Shown here: positions 9,447 to 19,661 of the stretch, piece after piece | Layout of the letters: each line of letters opens with the position of its first letter | Numbering within the stretch: the first letter of the stretch is position 1 | Origin: Lachnospiraceae bacterium | Lineage (GTDB): Bacteria > Bacillota > Clostridia > Lachnospirales > Lachnospiraceae | Assembly: GCA_024695145.1 (NCBI GenBank) | Contig: JAILIS010000006.1 | Location: forward strand, 1 to 64,000 | Direction: 5' to 3' | DNA: 64,000 bases | Program-made: the position numbers and the translations under genes | The notes under the pieces: generated by a model | Told to the model about the DNA's origin: nothing | Database searches by the model: none | What the model saw: only the letters and a program-made list of their open reading frames with translations

Positions 9447-11102
9447 CTAATCCATCCATTTTCCGGTTGTTTTGTATCTGTTTACAAGTTCATCCGCCGC
9501 ATTCACTATCCCGGGATCAAATCCGAGCATCGACAGAAGTCTTATTGCATTTGTTGTGTCACTGATGCCCTTTTGCAGTAAATAGGGGAACGTCACGTTA
9601 TTACCGTCTATCACCTCGGTAAAGTGATAACAGTCCATATAATCTTTCAGCATATAAGCAAGTTCAAGATCATGCGTTGCAGCAAAACACATTACCGTAG
9701 GTGCGCAAAGGGATCTGAGTATAACATTGCTTGCAGCTATCCTCTCTATCGTATTCGTACCTCGCAGAACTTCATCGATAATGCACAGACAATCGCCGTC
9801 CTTTGCACTTTCGCATATTCTGCGGATGGACTTGGCCTCTACGACGTAATAGCTCTCACCGCCGAGAAGATTGTCGGAAAGCGCCATCGATGTATAGATC
9901 GTATATGCGGCAGTCTCGAATTTATCGGCAAATGCGATACCGAGGCTTCTTGCAAACAGAACGTTCAGCCCGACCGCCTTCAGGAATGTTGATTTGCCCG
10001 ATGCATTTGAACCGGTCAGTATAATGCCTCTTGACGCCTTAAGGTCGTTTGCAACGGGATCATGCCTCGTAAGAGGATGATAAATACCCTTTGCATCGAT
10101 CTTCCTGCTTTCCGTGATCACTGCCCGGCAGAATTTTTTCGGTATCAGAAAAGACGCAACGGAAATAAGCGCATCAACCTTGCCTATATCGGCATATATC
10201 GACAGAAGTGGTCCGATCTGTTCTTTCAAGCGGCTGATCTTAATGCTGTAAACGATAAGATCGATATGCGTGATCATCCTCACATAATCGAAAATGATCG
10301 ATAAAGGATCAGATGTCGTCTGATCCTTATACGGGATAAGAAAATCACCCTTCTGCAGTCTGAACAGCATTTCGTATCTGTCAAAATCAGGGCATCCGTT
10401 TTCACGAAGCTTTTTGGCACATGCTATCATTTTAAGTGCAAGTGCCAGGCCTTTGAGATTTTCATCCATCACGGCCTTTCCCGAAAAGTATGACCCTATA
10501 CATATCGTGATCATAACGATCGCGGCGATCGTCCCGGCAACGGGTGATACGGCTATGAAACAGACGGCTGCGATCAGAAGTAGCACCGGTATCACATCGG
10601 CTATCGGATTTCTGACCCTTGCATCCTCAAGTTTTTCAACCAGTTCGAATTCGTCACAGTCTTCATGTTTCCCGTAAGAATCCAGTATATACATAAGCTC
10701 GATCGTATTATCCCGGTCATCGATGTAACGCTGTATCATATCATGGATAACGGAACTCTTTTGTGTATCCTTCGGCAGGATCCTGAAAAAACAGTACAGC
10801 ATGTCCTCACCGCATGAAGTCAGGCACCTGTTCATACGGCTGTAAATATCCTTCAGTCCGAGATCATTAACCGTAATATCATCCGGATAAAAATCTTCCG
10901 GAAAAGATCTTCGTATATATTCAAATAATGCGGGGTTCTTTTCAAATGGCTTATGATCCGAAAGTGTAGTTTCACTGCTTCCGAAACTGTTTTTAATCCT
11001 CTCCCGTCTTTTCAGGCGGCGTTTCTTTTCCCTTGAATAGCCCGTGAAGAAAAGAAGCACTGCAAGAAGCCAGAAAAGTATCCAAAAAACTGCTGTTCCC
11101 AT
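9447..11102 (-). CDS. MutS-related ATPase with N-terminal membrane segments
   Basis: 551 aa; Walker A LTGSNASGKSTFLKAVG, Walker B CLCIIDEVLRGTNTIER, FAATHD; hydrophobic N terminus plus two further hydrophobic segments; no mismatch-recognition domain evident. Confidence 0.85.
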   Translation of the reverse strand: MGTAVFWILFWLLAVLLFFTGYSREKKRRLKRRERIKNSFGSSETTLSDHKPFEKNPALFEYIRRSFPEDFYPDDITVNDLGLKDIYSRMNRCLTSCGEDMLYCFFRILPKDTQKSSVIHDMIQRYIDDRDNTIELMYILDSYGKHEDCDEFELVEKLEDARVRNPIADVIPVLLLIAAVCFIAVSPVAGTIAAIVMITICIGSYFSGKAVMDENLKGLALALKMIACAKKLRENGCPDFDRYEMLFRLQKGDFLIPYKDQTTSDPLSIIFDYVRMITHIDLIVYSIKISRLKEQIGPLLSIYADIGKVDALISVASFLIPKKFCRAVITESRKIDAKGIYHPLTRHDPVANDLKASRGIILTGSNASGKSTFLKAVGLNVLFARSLGIAFADKFETAAYTIYTSMALSDNLLGGESYYVVEAKSIRRICESAKDGDCLCIIDEVLRGTNTIERIAASNVILRSLCAPTVMCFAATHDLELAYMLKDYMDCYHFTEVIDGNNVTFPYLLQKGISDTTNAIRLLSMLGFDPGIVNAADELVNRYKTTGKWMD

Positions 11103-11105
11103 AGA

Positions 11106-12392
11106 TCATTCCCTGTATTTGTTTATCAGCTCATTTGCCTTGGCGTATATTTCCTCAGGATCCATACCTACATTGTATTTTCCGTCTTCATAAAGAATTT
11201 TGCCGTTGACCATTGTCATTTTGACATTGGTTTTGCTGCCGGAGTATACGATATTATCGACTATATTGTTAAGCGGCTGCATGTTGGGCTGATGAAGATC
11301 TATCATTATGATATCGGCCTTCTTACCCACTGAAAGTGTATCGCAGTCTTTAAGATTCATACATGCACTTCCGTTCACGGTCGCCATCTTTAATACCTCT
11401 GCAGGTACAACGGCTGCCGCATCCATATCGTGCAGTTTTGCAAGCCCCGTTACAAGGAACATTTCACGGAACATGTCAAGACAGTTGTTGGATGAAGGGC
11501 CGTCTGTTCCGATCGCCACTCTTATCCCGTTGTTTAAATATTTGGATATCGGAGCGATCCCGCTTGCCAGTTTTGTATTTGATCCCGGATTGGTCACGAC
11601 AGTAAGATCATGAGCTTTGAATATCTCTATGTCTTCATCGGAAAAATATACACAATGATAACCGCCGCCTCCGTATTTGAACATATCCATGCTCTCAAAC
11701 AGCTGCGTGGGTGTCATACCGTGCCGTTCAATACATTCGTCCACTTCTTTTTTCGTTTCGGAATTGTGTGTAAATACCGGTGAAGAATATTTGTGTGCTA
11801 TCTCGCTTATCGATTCAAGCAATTCCCTTGTACATGTGTATTCCGCATGAAAACCTATAAAATAGCTCGAAAATCCGTTGTTCTTGTTAAGCACCTTGAA
11901 TCTTCTCTCAACTTCCGAAAGAGACGGTCCGAACTTATTGATATCACAACAGCCCACATATCGGATCCCCATTTCTTCACATGCTCTCGACACTTCATCG
12001 GGATTCATATACATATCAAATACCGCCGTAATACCGCCACTGACGTATTCGAGTACCGCAAGCTTTGTAAACTCGTACATATCTTCCGCGGTAAGTTTTG
12101 CTTCAAGAGGAAATATCTTTGTCGACAGCCAGTCCCACAGCGGCATGTCATCCGCATATGATCTCATCCCCGTCATGGGCGAATGTGTATGCGCATCTTT
12201 AAATCCGGGCATAAGGACATTGCCTTCGCAGTTGATACTTCTGTCAAACGATATACCCTTCCCGGAGATATCATTATCACTTACCGCCGGGCCGGCGTAA
12301 CTTATCTTATCTTCGTCAACCCATATCTCTCCGTCATATAGCGTGCATCCGTTTTCCATTGAAAGTATGCGTGCATTATAAAGTCTTATCAT
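11106..12392 (-). CDS. Amidohydrolase, S-adenosylhomocysteine/methylthioadenosine deaminase-like
   Basis: 428 aa; HTHSPMTGMRSYADDMPLWDWLSTKIFPLEAKLT, FHAEYTCT, IGTDGPSSNNCLDMFREM. Confidence 0.85.
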   Translation of the reverse strand: MIRLYNARILSMENGCTLYDGEIWVDEDKISYAGPAVSDNDISGKGISFDRSINCEGNVLMPGFKDAHTHSPMTGMRSYADDMPLWDWLSTKIFPLEAKLTAEDMYEFTKLAVLEYVSGGITAVFDMYMNPDEVSRACEEMGIRYVGCCDINKFGPSLSEVERRFKVLNKNNGFSSYFIGFHAEYTCTRELLESISEIAHKYSSPVFTHNSETKKEVDECIERHGMTPTQLFESMDMFKYGGGGYHCVYFSDEDIEIFKAHDLTVVTNPGSNTKLASGIAPISKYLNNGIRVAIGTDGPSSNNCLDMFREMFLVTGLAKLHDMDAAAVVPAEVLKMATVNGSACMNLKDCDTLSVGKKADIIMIDLHQPNMQPLNNIVDNIVYSGSKTNVKMTMVNGKILYEDGKYNVGMDPEEIYAKANELINKYRE

Positions 12393-12412
12393 TATGATCC
12401 TCCATTCCTAAG

Positions 12413-12829
12413 TTAAAGATTATCCGGACCGAAACTGTCCGGGAACAGCTCTTCAAATGTATATTTACGGTAATCCGAAACGGATCTTGCCACTGCTACC
12501 GTAAATGTCGCCGGGTCTGCGAATTCCCTCATGACCTGACGGCATATCCCGCAAGGATATGCATAGTCCGACAGCTCATCCGTTTCGTCGGACGAGCCTC
12601 CGCATACGGCTATTGCAACCAGATCTTTATGCCCGGACGCTACGGCTGTAAAAATCGCAACTCTTTCCGCACATACCGTCGCACCGTACGATGCGTTCTC
12701 AATATTTGTCCCGGTAATAATGCTGCCGTCACGGCACAGTACGGCCGCGCCCACCATATAATGAGAATACGGGCTGTAGCTGTTTTGCCTTGCCGAAAAA
12801 GCACATTCGATCAGTTTCTTTAAATCCAT
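12413..12829 (-). CDS. cdd: Cytidine deaminase
   Basis: 138 aa; NIENASYGATVCAERVAIF and YPCGICRQVMREF zinc motifs. Confidence 0.93.
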   Translation of the reverse strand: MDLKKLIECAFSARQNSYSPYSHYMVGAAVLCRDGSIITGTNIENASYGATVCAERVAIFTAVASGHKDLVAIAVCGGSSDETDELSDYAYPCGICRQVMREFADPATFTVAVARSVSDYRKYTFEELFPDSFGPDNL

Positions 12830-12837
12830 GCTGTCTC

Positions 12838-13944
12838 CTACTCAAAAGGGATGAACGTTACTTCGGTGTTGATCAGGCTGAGCTCCTCGCACGTTCCGAT
12901 ATCTGTCTTGTTGTACGGAACTATCATTCCGTCGGCAAGATGCGAATATACATAATCATAATTGGCCTGATCGAATTTTACAAATCTGGATGTTTCCATC
13001 GGCAGACATATACCGTTCGTCTTTGCAGTCAGATTGGTATCAACTCCTCCGGGGAAAGTCCCTTCAAAATAGGCTTTGACATCGTTGTATACAGCGGTCT
13101 TTATGTCTTTCATGGCCGATGTGATGACCGTTTCCGATTCGGAAGATTCGTCAACGTCTACTCCGATAACCTTTCCGTTGTGATTTTCTGCGGCGCGGAT
13201 AACGGAACGGGTAATGGAACCGCCGCAGGCAAATATAACCTCGGTGTCATCTTCATACCATGTGCCGGACAGATCTTCTATGGCCTGATCCTCACTGAAA
13301 GTATTCGTGTACGTATATCTGATATGAACGTTGACACCCATCTCTATAGCGGCATAATCGGCTCCCTGGACGAAGCCGTAACCGAATCTTATGATCGGAT
13401 CGACAGGTATACCCCCTACAAACCCGAGTCCTTTATATCCGTCCCTGACTGCAGCATAACCGGCAAGAAAGCCTGCCTGTTCCTCTGCAAACGATATGAC
13501 GGATACATTTTCGGCGATACGTGTTTCCGTATTTTCCTCATTATGCGGAGCACCGTCAATGAGGATAAAACACTGACCATCATATTTGTCCATTGCCTCA
13601 TATACCGGTACTTCAAGCATAGATCCCGGACACACGAAGATCTTCGCCTTGTTTGAATCCCCTCTTTTAAACTGTGCTATGATGCTATCGGTGGCGGTAC
13701 CCTCAGGCTGGTAGTTCTCACACGTTATACCGCTTTCCTCGGCATACTGCTTGACGCCCTCCCATGCGGCCTGGTTGAACGAATTGTCATCAACCGTACC
13801 ATAGTCCGTTACCACCACGACATCAACGGGTGTATCTTTTGCATTGCTGTTCTTATCCTTGCATCCGGCAAAAGACATGACTGTCAAAAGAGCCGCACCA
13901 AACAGCGCTGTGGTTTTTCTGATCTTTTTGAAATTCACGGTCAT
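12838..13944 (-). CDS. BMP-family nucleoside-binding lipoprotein (ABC substrate-binding protein)
   Basis: 368 aa; lipobox MSFAGC, DYGTVDDNSFNQAAWEGVKQYAEE, GFVGGIPVDPIIRFGYGFVQGADYA. Confidence 0.9.
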   Translation of the reverse strand: MTVNFKKIRKTTALFGAALLTVMSFAGCKDKNSNAKDTPVDVVVVTDYGTVDDNSFNQAAWEGVKQYAEESGITCENYQPEGTATDSIIAQFKRGDSNKAKIFVCPGSMLEVPVYEAMDKYDGQCFILIDGAPHNEENTETRIAENVSVISFAEEQAGFLAGYAAVRDGYKGLGFVGGIPVDPIIRFGYGFVQGADYAAIEMGVNVHIRYTYTNTFSEDQAIEDLSGTWYEDDTEVIFACGGSITRSVIRAAENHNGKVIGVDVDESSESETVITSAMKDIKTAVYNDVKAYFEGTFPGGVDTNLTAKTNGICLPMETSRFVKFDQANYDYVYSHLADGMIVPYNKTDIGTCEELSLINTEVTFIPFE

Positions 13945-14771
13945 AAAGCTCCAATCCTGGCAATTGTTTCACGTACAAGCTGTTTGAACAGCGGAGCGGC
14001 TTTTGCTGCCGCTTCCTGTACTTCATCGTGAGTAAGCGGTACGGGCGATATTCCGGCCGCAAGATTGCATACACAGGAAACGGCACATATCTTCATACCC
14101 ATATGGTTGGCAGCGATAGCTTCAACAACGGTACTCATTCCGACCGCATCGACTCCGAGCTTTCCGAGCATCTTTATCTCGGCAGGGCTTTCAAACGACG
14201 GTCCGGTAAGCTGTGCATACACACCCTTTTGTATAGTAATGTTATAATCATTTGCCACATCAGAGATGATATCAACAAGAACAGGATTATATACATGGGA
14301 CATGTCGGGAAATCTCGTTCCGATCTCATCAATATTTGGACCTATAAGCGGATTGGGTGCAAAGATCGATATATGATCCGTAAGCACCATAAAATCGCCC
14401 GCTTTGAAATCACGGTTGATACCTCCCGATGCATTTGTCAGGAACAGATATTCGGCCCCCATCATTTTCATGAGCCGGACAGGCAACACTACATCCTCGA
14501 TGGGATAACCCTCATAATAGTGCACCCTTCCCTGCATACATACAACGGGAACACCTTCGACATATCCGAACACAAACTGTCCCGCGTGTCCAGGGACCGT
14601 TGACTGTGGGAAGCCTTCTATCTCGCTGTAAGAAAGAGTGGCTGTAACTTCCATATCTTCGGCAAACTTTCCCAGTCCGGAACCGAGTACAAGAGCAACT
14701 TTCGGTTCAAAATCAATCTTCTTTTTTACGCATTCATGGCAGCGCATGAGCTTTTCATATACTTTGTTCAT
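13941..14771 (-). CDS. punA: Purine-nucleoside phosphorylase
   Basis: 276 aa; LVLGSGLGKFAED, TVPGHAGQFVFGYVEGVPVVCMQGRVHYYEGYP, LTNASGGIN, VGMSTVVEAIAANHMGM. Confidence 0.93.
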   Translation of the reverse strand: MNKVYEKLMRCHECVKKKIDFEPKVALVLGSGLGKFAEDMEVTATLSYSEIEGFPQSTVPGHAGQFVFGYVEGVPVVCMQGRVHYYEGYPIEDVVLPVRLMKMMGAEYLFLTNASGGINRDFKAGDFMVLTDHISIFAPNPLIGPNIDEIGTRFPDMSHVYNPVLVDIISDVANDYNITIQKGVYAQLTGPSFESPAEIKMLGKLGVDAVGMSTVVEAIAANHMGMKICAVSCVCNLAAGISPVPLTHDEVQEAAAKAAPLFKQLVRETIARIGAL

Positions 14772-17556
14772 CTTTCCTCCTTTTCAGATCGGCCAGCAGT
14801 TCTTTGGCACCGTGGTAATCAAACACTTCAAGTTTCTTGTTTATCTCATAAAATGCTTCGTTGATCTGTTTGCCGTAATTAACCTTTGATATTTCCTTTG
14901 CCTGATCTTCCGTCTGTTTTATGTTAAAGTTGGTAAGCGCATCTATGAGTGTATCTATGACAGAATCATCAAATACTTCTTCTTCGCCTTCAGGCATTAC
15001 CGCTCCTTCATCAGACTCAAATATGTTGTTGTTTATCAGATAATCCCTGACGACATCAAGCACCTGTTCAAATACGGTAAATACCTGCCCGGAATGACTT
15101 TCTATAAACTCGATGTTATTTGCCTTTCCGGCAAATTCAAGTTCACGGAAAAGGACGGACATGGCATCGGCTCCGATAGCCGCACTGCTTGATTTCAGCG
15201 CATGGACACTGATGACATAATCACCGATATTGTTTTCAAGAAGGAGCTTCGGTACACTCTCAAGCTTGCTTTTGCCCTCTTTGTAATATGCATTTACAAC
15301 AGATGCAAACGCTTCCATGAGTCCGCCGACATTGGCAAGTCCGGCTGCGAAATTGATATCCTTCGGATCGGAAGGTGCCTCTTTTTCCGTTTCTTTTTCT
15401 TCGGTCTGCGTATTCTCGGGTGCAGGCACTTCATCTACGACTATGTTGACCGCAAGTTCCGCAGGCATGTATTTTCTGAGCATCCTCTCAAGATAGAATT
15501 TTCTGACGGGTTTTGCCAGATAATCCTGGAAGCCCTCATTGAGAAGCATCCTTGATACCTCCGGGCCGAAGTCAGCCGTAGCACATATTATTGGCACGAT
15601 TGCATTTGCGTTATCAAGCTTCCTGATAAGATGAAGAAGTTCGATACCGTCCATTTCGGGCATGCGCTGGTCCAATATGATGACATCGAATTCTTCTCTT
15701 CCGAGAACATCCAATGCTTCCGCTCCGCTCTTGCACTTTGTTACATTCGTGTTAAATGTCTGAAGCATCCCTTCTAGAACTTTAAGATTTACTATGGAGT
15801 CGTCGACGATTATTATCTTGCCTTCAGGGTAAGTAATGGCCTCTCTCTTCTGGGCCAGCTTATACATCGAAGCATCCCATGCATTGTTAAGTGCATTTGC
15901 AACACATATGCATGTCATCGGTTTGCGCAGAATCTTGCAGTTGTCAAAATCACTGTAGATACTTCCCGCTTCGGTGATGATATATACTTCATCATATATC
16001 TGCGCGGAACGTATGGTGTCTTTTAACATCGGATAGAACATATCGTCTATGAATATGTGCGTATACCGTCTGTTCTCTATAGCCTGTCTGAATGCATTGG
16101 GGCCGTTCAAAAAATTGGGATACAGCTGGAACTGTCCCAGAATATCGATCCAGACGTTCTGGTCTTCTGCATTCTTTGTATATATCAGGATATTAAAATC
16201 ATTAAGTGAACTTATCCTGACTATCGGAGAATCTTCTATGATATAGTTTAGGAACTCAAAGTGGACCGACATGCCGACGGATTCCACACTCTTGATGGAC
16301 AGACTTCCGCCCATGAGCTCAAGTATCTCCTTACATATTGAAAGCTCGAGCCCCATCCCTTTGTAATCGCTCTTCTGACGGCTGTCATATTTGGTATATG
16401 CCGAAAGCATTGCTTCTATCTCGACCTCTGACAGACCGAATCCCGATTCGGCTATCGTACATGAAAGCATCACGGTATTTGTGTTCATATCAACTTCTCC
16501 GGATACTTCCATCGACATACGGCTGTGCGGTAGTTTATGCACGGTCGAAAACAGCAGATACATGAATACCTGTTTGATCCTTATACTGTCACCGAACAGT
16601 GTCTTCGGAATATTCGGATCTATCTTGGCATAAAAATCAGTATTTTCGGCAGCATATTCATTGGATACGGCATCAATGATCTCCGTCATGAGATCCTTGA
16701 AGGCATACTTTACCGGATACAGTTCCATTTTGTTGGAATCAAGCTTTGAAAACTCAAGTATATTATTGATGATCTTCAACAGATGGTTCGATGAAAGCTT
16801 GATGTTCTCGGCAAGTTCTCTTGATTCCGGATCAAGATCCTCTCTTAAGATTAGTTCATTCATGCCGATGATCGCGTTCATGGGAGTCCTGATCTCATGA
16901 GTGACATTGGCAAGGAACCTGCTTTTGTTGAAACGGGCCGTCTCTATGACATGGCTGCTCTCATTAAGCTGCCTTTTGGTCCGCTCATAAGTGATCGTCT
17001 GGTATATGAATATGAAGATCGGTGCAAAAGCAGCCGAAATAAAGCTTGCAGGTACTCCGATATTTGACGGGATACCGGAATCGTACACCGAAAATTTGTC
17101 ATAATCGAGCAGCGGCAGAGTCAGTATCAAGCAATACCAGAGAAGTTCCGCGGCAAATATTATGTAAACCATCCTTTCCTTTATAAGGAAAAAGGTGATC
17201 ACTATACCGAGCGGGAAGAAAAGAAGTGCTCCGTTCGTGAAATTTCCGGTCATATAAAACAGCAGCGGAAAGATAAAGAAATTTGAGCTTATGACCATGA
17301 TATATTTATACAGATCAAGCTCATCAAATCTGTTCAGAAGATAATCCATGAGGATATAGAACACTGCTATGCCGACGGAAACATATATCCATGCATCGGA
17401 TACGGGCGCAATGAAAAACGCAAATGAATAGCCGATATTGACGATAATGCAGTAAATCACAACAAGATGAAGACTCTTTGTCTCCATCGACACTTCATCA
17501 TTTCTCAAAAAATCTATATAGTTTTTAAGTCTGTAAAATCCGTTTTTCATGATCAC
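14755..17556 (-). CDS. Hybrid histidine kinase-like protein (TM - HisKA - degenerate HATPase - pseudoreceiver - REC - Hpt)
   Basis: 933 aa; H-box NVTHEIRTPMNAI, REC VILDQRMPEMDG, Hpt VHALKSSSAAIG; N-box replaced by MYLLFSTVHKLPHS and G1 by ESGFGL. Confidence 0.9.
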   Translation of the reverse strand: MIMKNGFYRLKNYIDFLRNDEVSMETKSLHLVVIYCIIVNIGYSFAFFIAPVSDAWIYVSVGIAVFYILMDYLLNRFDELDLYKYIMVISSNFFIFPLLFYMTGNFTNGALLFFPLGIVITFFLIKERMVYIIFAAELLWYCLILTLPLLDYDKFSVYDSGIPSNIGVPASFISAAFAPIFIFIYQTITYERTKRQLNESSHVIETARFNKSRFLANVTHEIRTPMNAIIGMNELILREDLDPESRELAENIKLSSNHLLKIINNILEFSKLDSNKMELYPVKYAFKDLMTEIIDAVSNEYAAENTDFYAKIDPNIPKTLFGDSIRIKQVFMYLLFSTVHKLPHSRMSMEVSGEVDMNTNTVMLSCTIAESGFGLSEVEIEAMLSAYTKYDSRQKSDYKGMGLELSICKEILELMGGSLSIKSVESVGMSVHFEFLNYIIEDSPIVRISSLNDFNILIYTKNAEDQNVWIDILGQFQLYPNFLNGPNAFRQAIENRRYTHIFIDDMFYPMLKDTIRSAQIYDEVYIITEAGSIYSDFDNCKILRKPMTCICVANALNNAWDASMYKLAQKREAITYPEGKIIIVDDSIVNLKVLEGMLQTFNTNVTKCKSGAEALDVLGREEFDVIILDQRMPEMDGIELLHLIRKLDNANAIVPIICATADFGPEVSRMLLNEGFQDYLAKPVRKFYLERMLRKYMPAELAVNIVVDEVPAPENTQTEEKETEKEAPSDPKDINFAAGLANVGGLMEAFASVVNAYYKEGKSKLESVPKLLLENNIGDYVISVHALKSSSAAIGADAMSVLFRELEFAGKANNIEFIESHSGQVFTVFEQVLDVVRDYLINNNIFESDEGAVMPEGEEEVFDDSVIDTLIDALTNFNIKQTEDQAKEISKVNYGKQINEAFYEINKKLEVFDYHGAKELLADLKRRKDEQSI

Positions 17557-17558
17557 TG

Positions 17559-19661
17559 TCAGGACTTCGTAACTATCAGTTCCCTGCGAAGGTATTTCCT
17601 TAATATCTTTTCCATTCTGTCTATGGAGATCGGCTTTGCCATAAAATCATCAAAACCCGATTCAAGAAACATTTCACGTGCTCCGCTCACGACGTTAGCG
17701 GTAAGCGCTATAACGGGGATCGCCGCATATTTGGAGCCCGGCATCTTCCTGATATGTTCGAGTGTATCGATCCCGTTCATCTCCGGCATCATGTAATCGA
17801 GGAAGATCATATCAACATCCTGATCTTTCAGGATACGCAGACAGTCTTTACCTGAAAGAGCCGTAACAACATTTGCACCGTACTTCTCAAGGATCGCTCC
17901 GGCAACATTCAGATTCGTATAATTGTCATCAACAACAAGTATATTTGCACGCGGGCACGTGAATCCGCCTTTTCTCATAACTTCCCGTACATATGTATTT
18001 GTTTCGTTACGAAGAAGAGCTGCTATGTTCAGTGTATGAATGGGTCTTGTAAGTATCGTTGTTGCTTTCTTGATCTGAATATTGTCATCTATATCGAGGA
18101 ACGCGACTATATTTTCCTCAACGAGTCTGTTTGCAAGAATACTCTCACATTCTTCATATCTCTCATTTGATATGAAAACGTGAGTATAGCTGTTCACGTT
18201 CAACAGTCTTTCGACATCCTGACGGGTCCTGGCTTCATCATACATGATGTCGAAGGATTCAAGTATCTTTCCGACATGACGGGCATATTCGCCATCCTTC
18301 TCAAAAACGAGTATCCTGTACAGATGCGAATCCGGAATGAACGATACAGTATCCATCGACGTGAATCTCTGAGGAACCTTAAATGTGAACACGGAACCCT
18401 TATGATATTCACTCTGTACACTGATCTCACCCTTCATCTCATTAATGATCTCGGCACAGATCGCAAGTCCGAGTCCGGAACCGTCAACATTTGTACCCTC
18501 ATCCGCTTCCGTATCAGTTTCATTTCTCTTGAACAGATCGGTCATATCTTCTCTTCTGATGCCTATTCCCGTATCCTCGACATCAACAATGAGTTCAATG
18601 GAATCGTTATTTACGAGGCGGTAATCAACTCTGAGGATGATCTTGCCTGACGGAGTGAACTTGACGGCATTGTTTAAAAGATTAACAAAAAGCTGTCTCA
18701 GTTTTGAAGAGTCGCCATAGAGAAATCTGGGGATATTTTTATTGATATCCACAAAAAAGGCCAGATTGCTTTCCGTAAGCCTCACCGTCATCATATTGAT
18801 AACTTCCATCAATAGATCGGAAAGATCGTATGTTGATACAAACAGTTCAACCTCTCCGCTTTCGGATTTGGACAGATCCATAAGTTCATCGGTTATCGAA
18901 AGAAGCGCATTACATGAATTGAGTATGTTATAAACACTGTCGGATACATGCTCGGAAACATCCTGATCGAGCAACAGGTCAACGGTGCCGACTATCGCGT
19001 TCATCGGAGTTCTGATCTCATGAGACATGTTTATGAGGAACATATCTTTTGCAATATAAGCATCCATGGCTTCTGCCTTCATGTGTTCCGCACGCTCCTG
19101 AGTCCGACGGTAAAACATGAACCTGAACCGTACAGTTGCTCCGGCACATATTCCTACTATCACGAGAGTCACCATGGCTCCGAGAAAGTATGTATATACA
19201 TCAGCGCCGGCAGCATTTTCAAGTCCGGTTGACATCTTGTCACGGGACCATAACAGCAGCGCCGTATAACTTATCAGCTCAAGACTTCCGAGAATGGCGG
19301 CTGACTTTGCATCGAGCAATATGACCGAGTACATCAGGCCGAAAAGGAAAAACACCGGGATTATGCTTATATTCCTGTTGAACATCAAAAATACAAACGG
19401 CATATACAAAAAGTTAAAGGCTACAGACATGAAAATGATGGAACGCTTAAGCTTTAACGTTCTGTTGGCTTCAGCCATTGTCAGAAGGAACAGCACGGAC
19501 GTTCCGAAAGAAAGATAGACTGCCCCGGGATTATCAAAGAGCATACTGATAATACAACAAATAAATATCATCCCGATGATACAGATGGTATGTATGACAT
19601 TGAAGATATACATCTCTTCGTTATTCTCTTTACGATATAACGATCTTAAAAAATTCTTCAT
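17559..19661 (-). CDS. Hybrid sensor histidine kinase/response regulator
   Basis: 700 aa; multiple TM segments; H-box NMSHEIRTPMNAI, N-box NLLNNAVKFT, G1 DTGIGI, G2 GSGLGLAI, REC MIFLDYMMPEMNG. Confidence 0.93.
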   Translation of the reverse strand: MKNFLRSLYRKENNEEMYIFNVIHTICIIGMIFICCIISMLFDNPGAVYLSFGTSVLFLLTMAEANRTLKLKRSIIFMSVAFNFLYMPFVFLMFNRNISIIPVFFLFGLMYSVILLDAKSAAILGSLELISYTALLLWSRDKMSTGLENAAGADVYTYFLGAMVTLVIVGICAGATVRFRFMFYRRTQERAEHMKAEAMDAYIAKDMFLINMSHEIRTPMNAIVGTVDLLLDQDVSEHVSDSVYNILNSCNALLSITDELMDLSKSESGEVELFVSTYDLSDLLMEVINMMTVRLTESNLAFFVDINKNIPRFLYGDSSKLRQLFVNLLNNAVKFTPSGKIILRVDYRLVNNDSIELIVDVEDTGIGIRREDMTDLFKRNETDTEADEGTNVDGSGLGLAICAEIINEMKGEISVQSEYHKGSVFTFKVPQRFTSMDTVSFIPDSHLYRILVFEKDGEYARHVGKILESFDIMYDEARTRQDVERLLNVNSYTHVFISNERYEECESILANRLVEENIVAFLDIDDNIQIKKATTILTRPIHTLNIAALLRNETNTYVREVMRKGGFTCPRANILVVDDNYTNLNVAGAILEKYGANVVTALSGKDCLRILKDQDVDMIFLDYMMPEMNGIDTLEHIRKMPGSKYAAIPVIALTANVVSGAREMFLESGFDDFMAKPISIDRMEKILRKYLRRELIVTKS

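Noticed and set aside
12790-13656. 288-aa plus-strand ORF antisense to the BMP lipoprotein gene
   Set aside because: Fully overlaps a strongly supported minus-strand CDS; low-complexity/Cys-rich translation with no family motif; typical shadow ORF.
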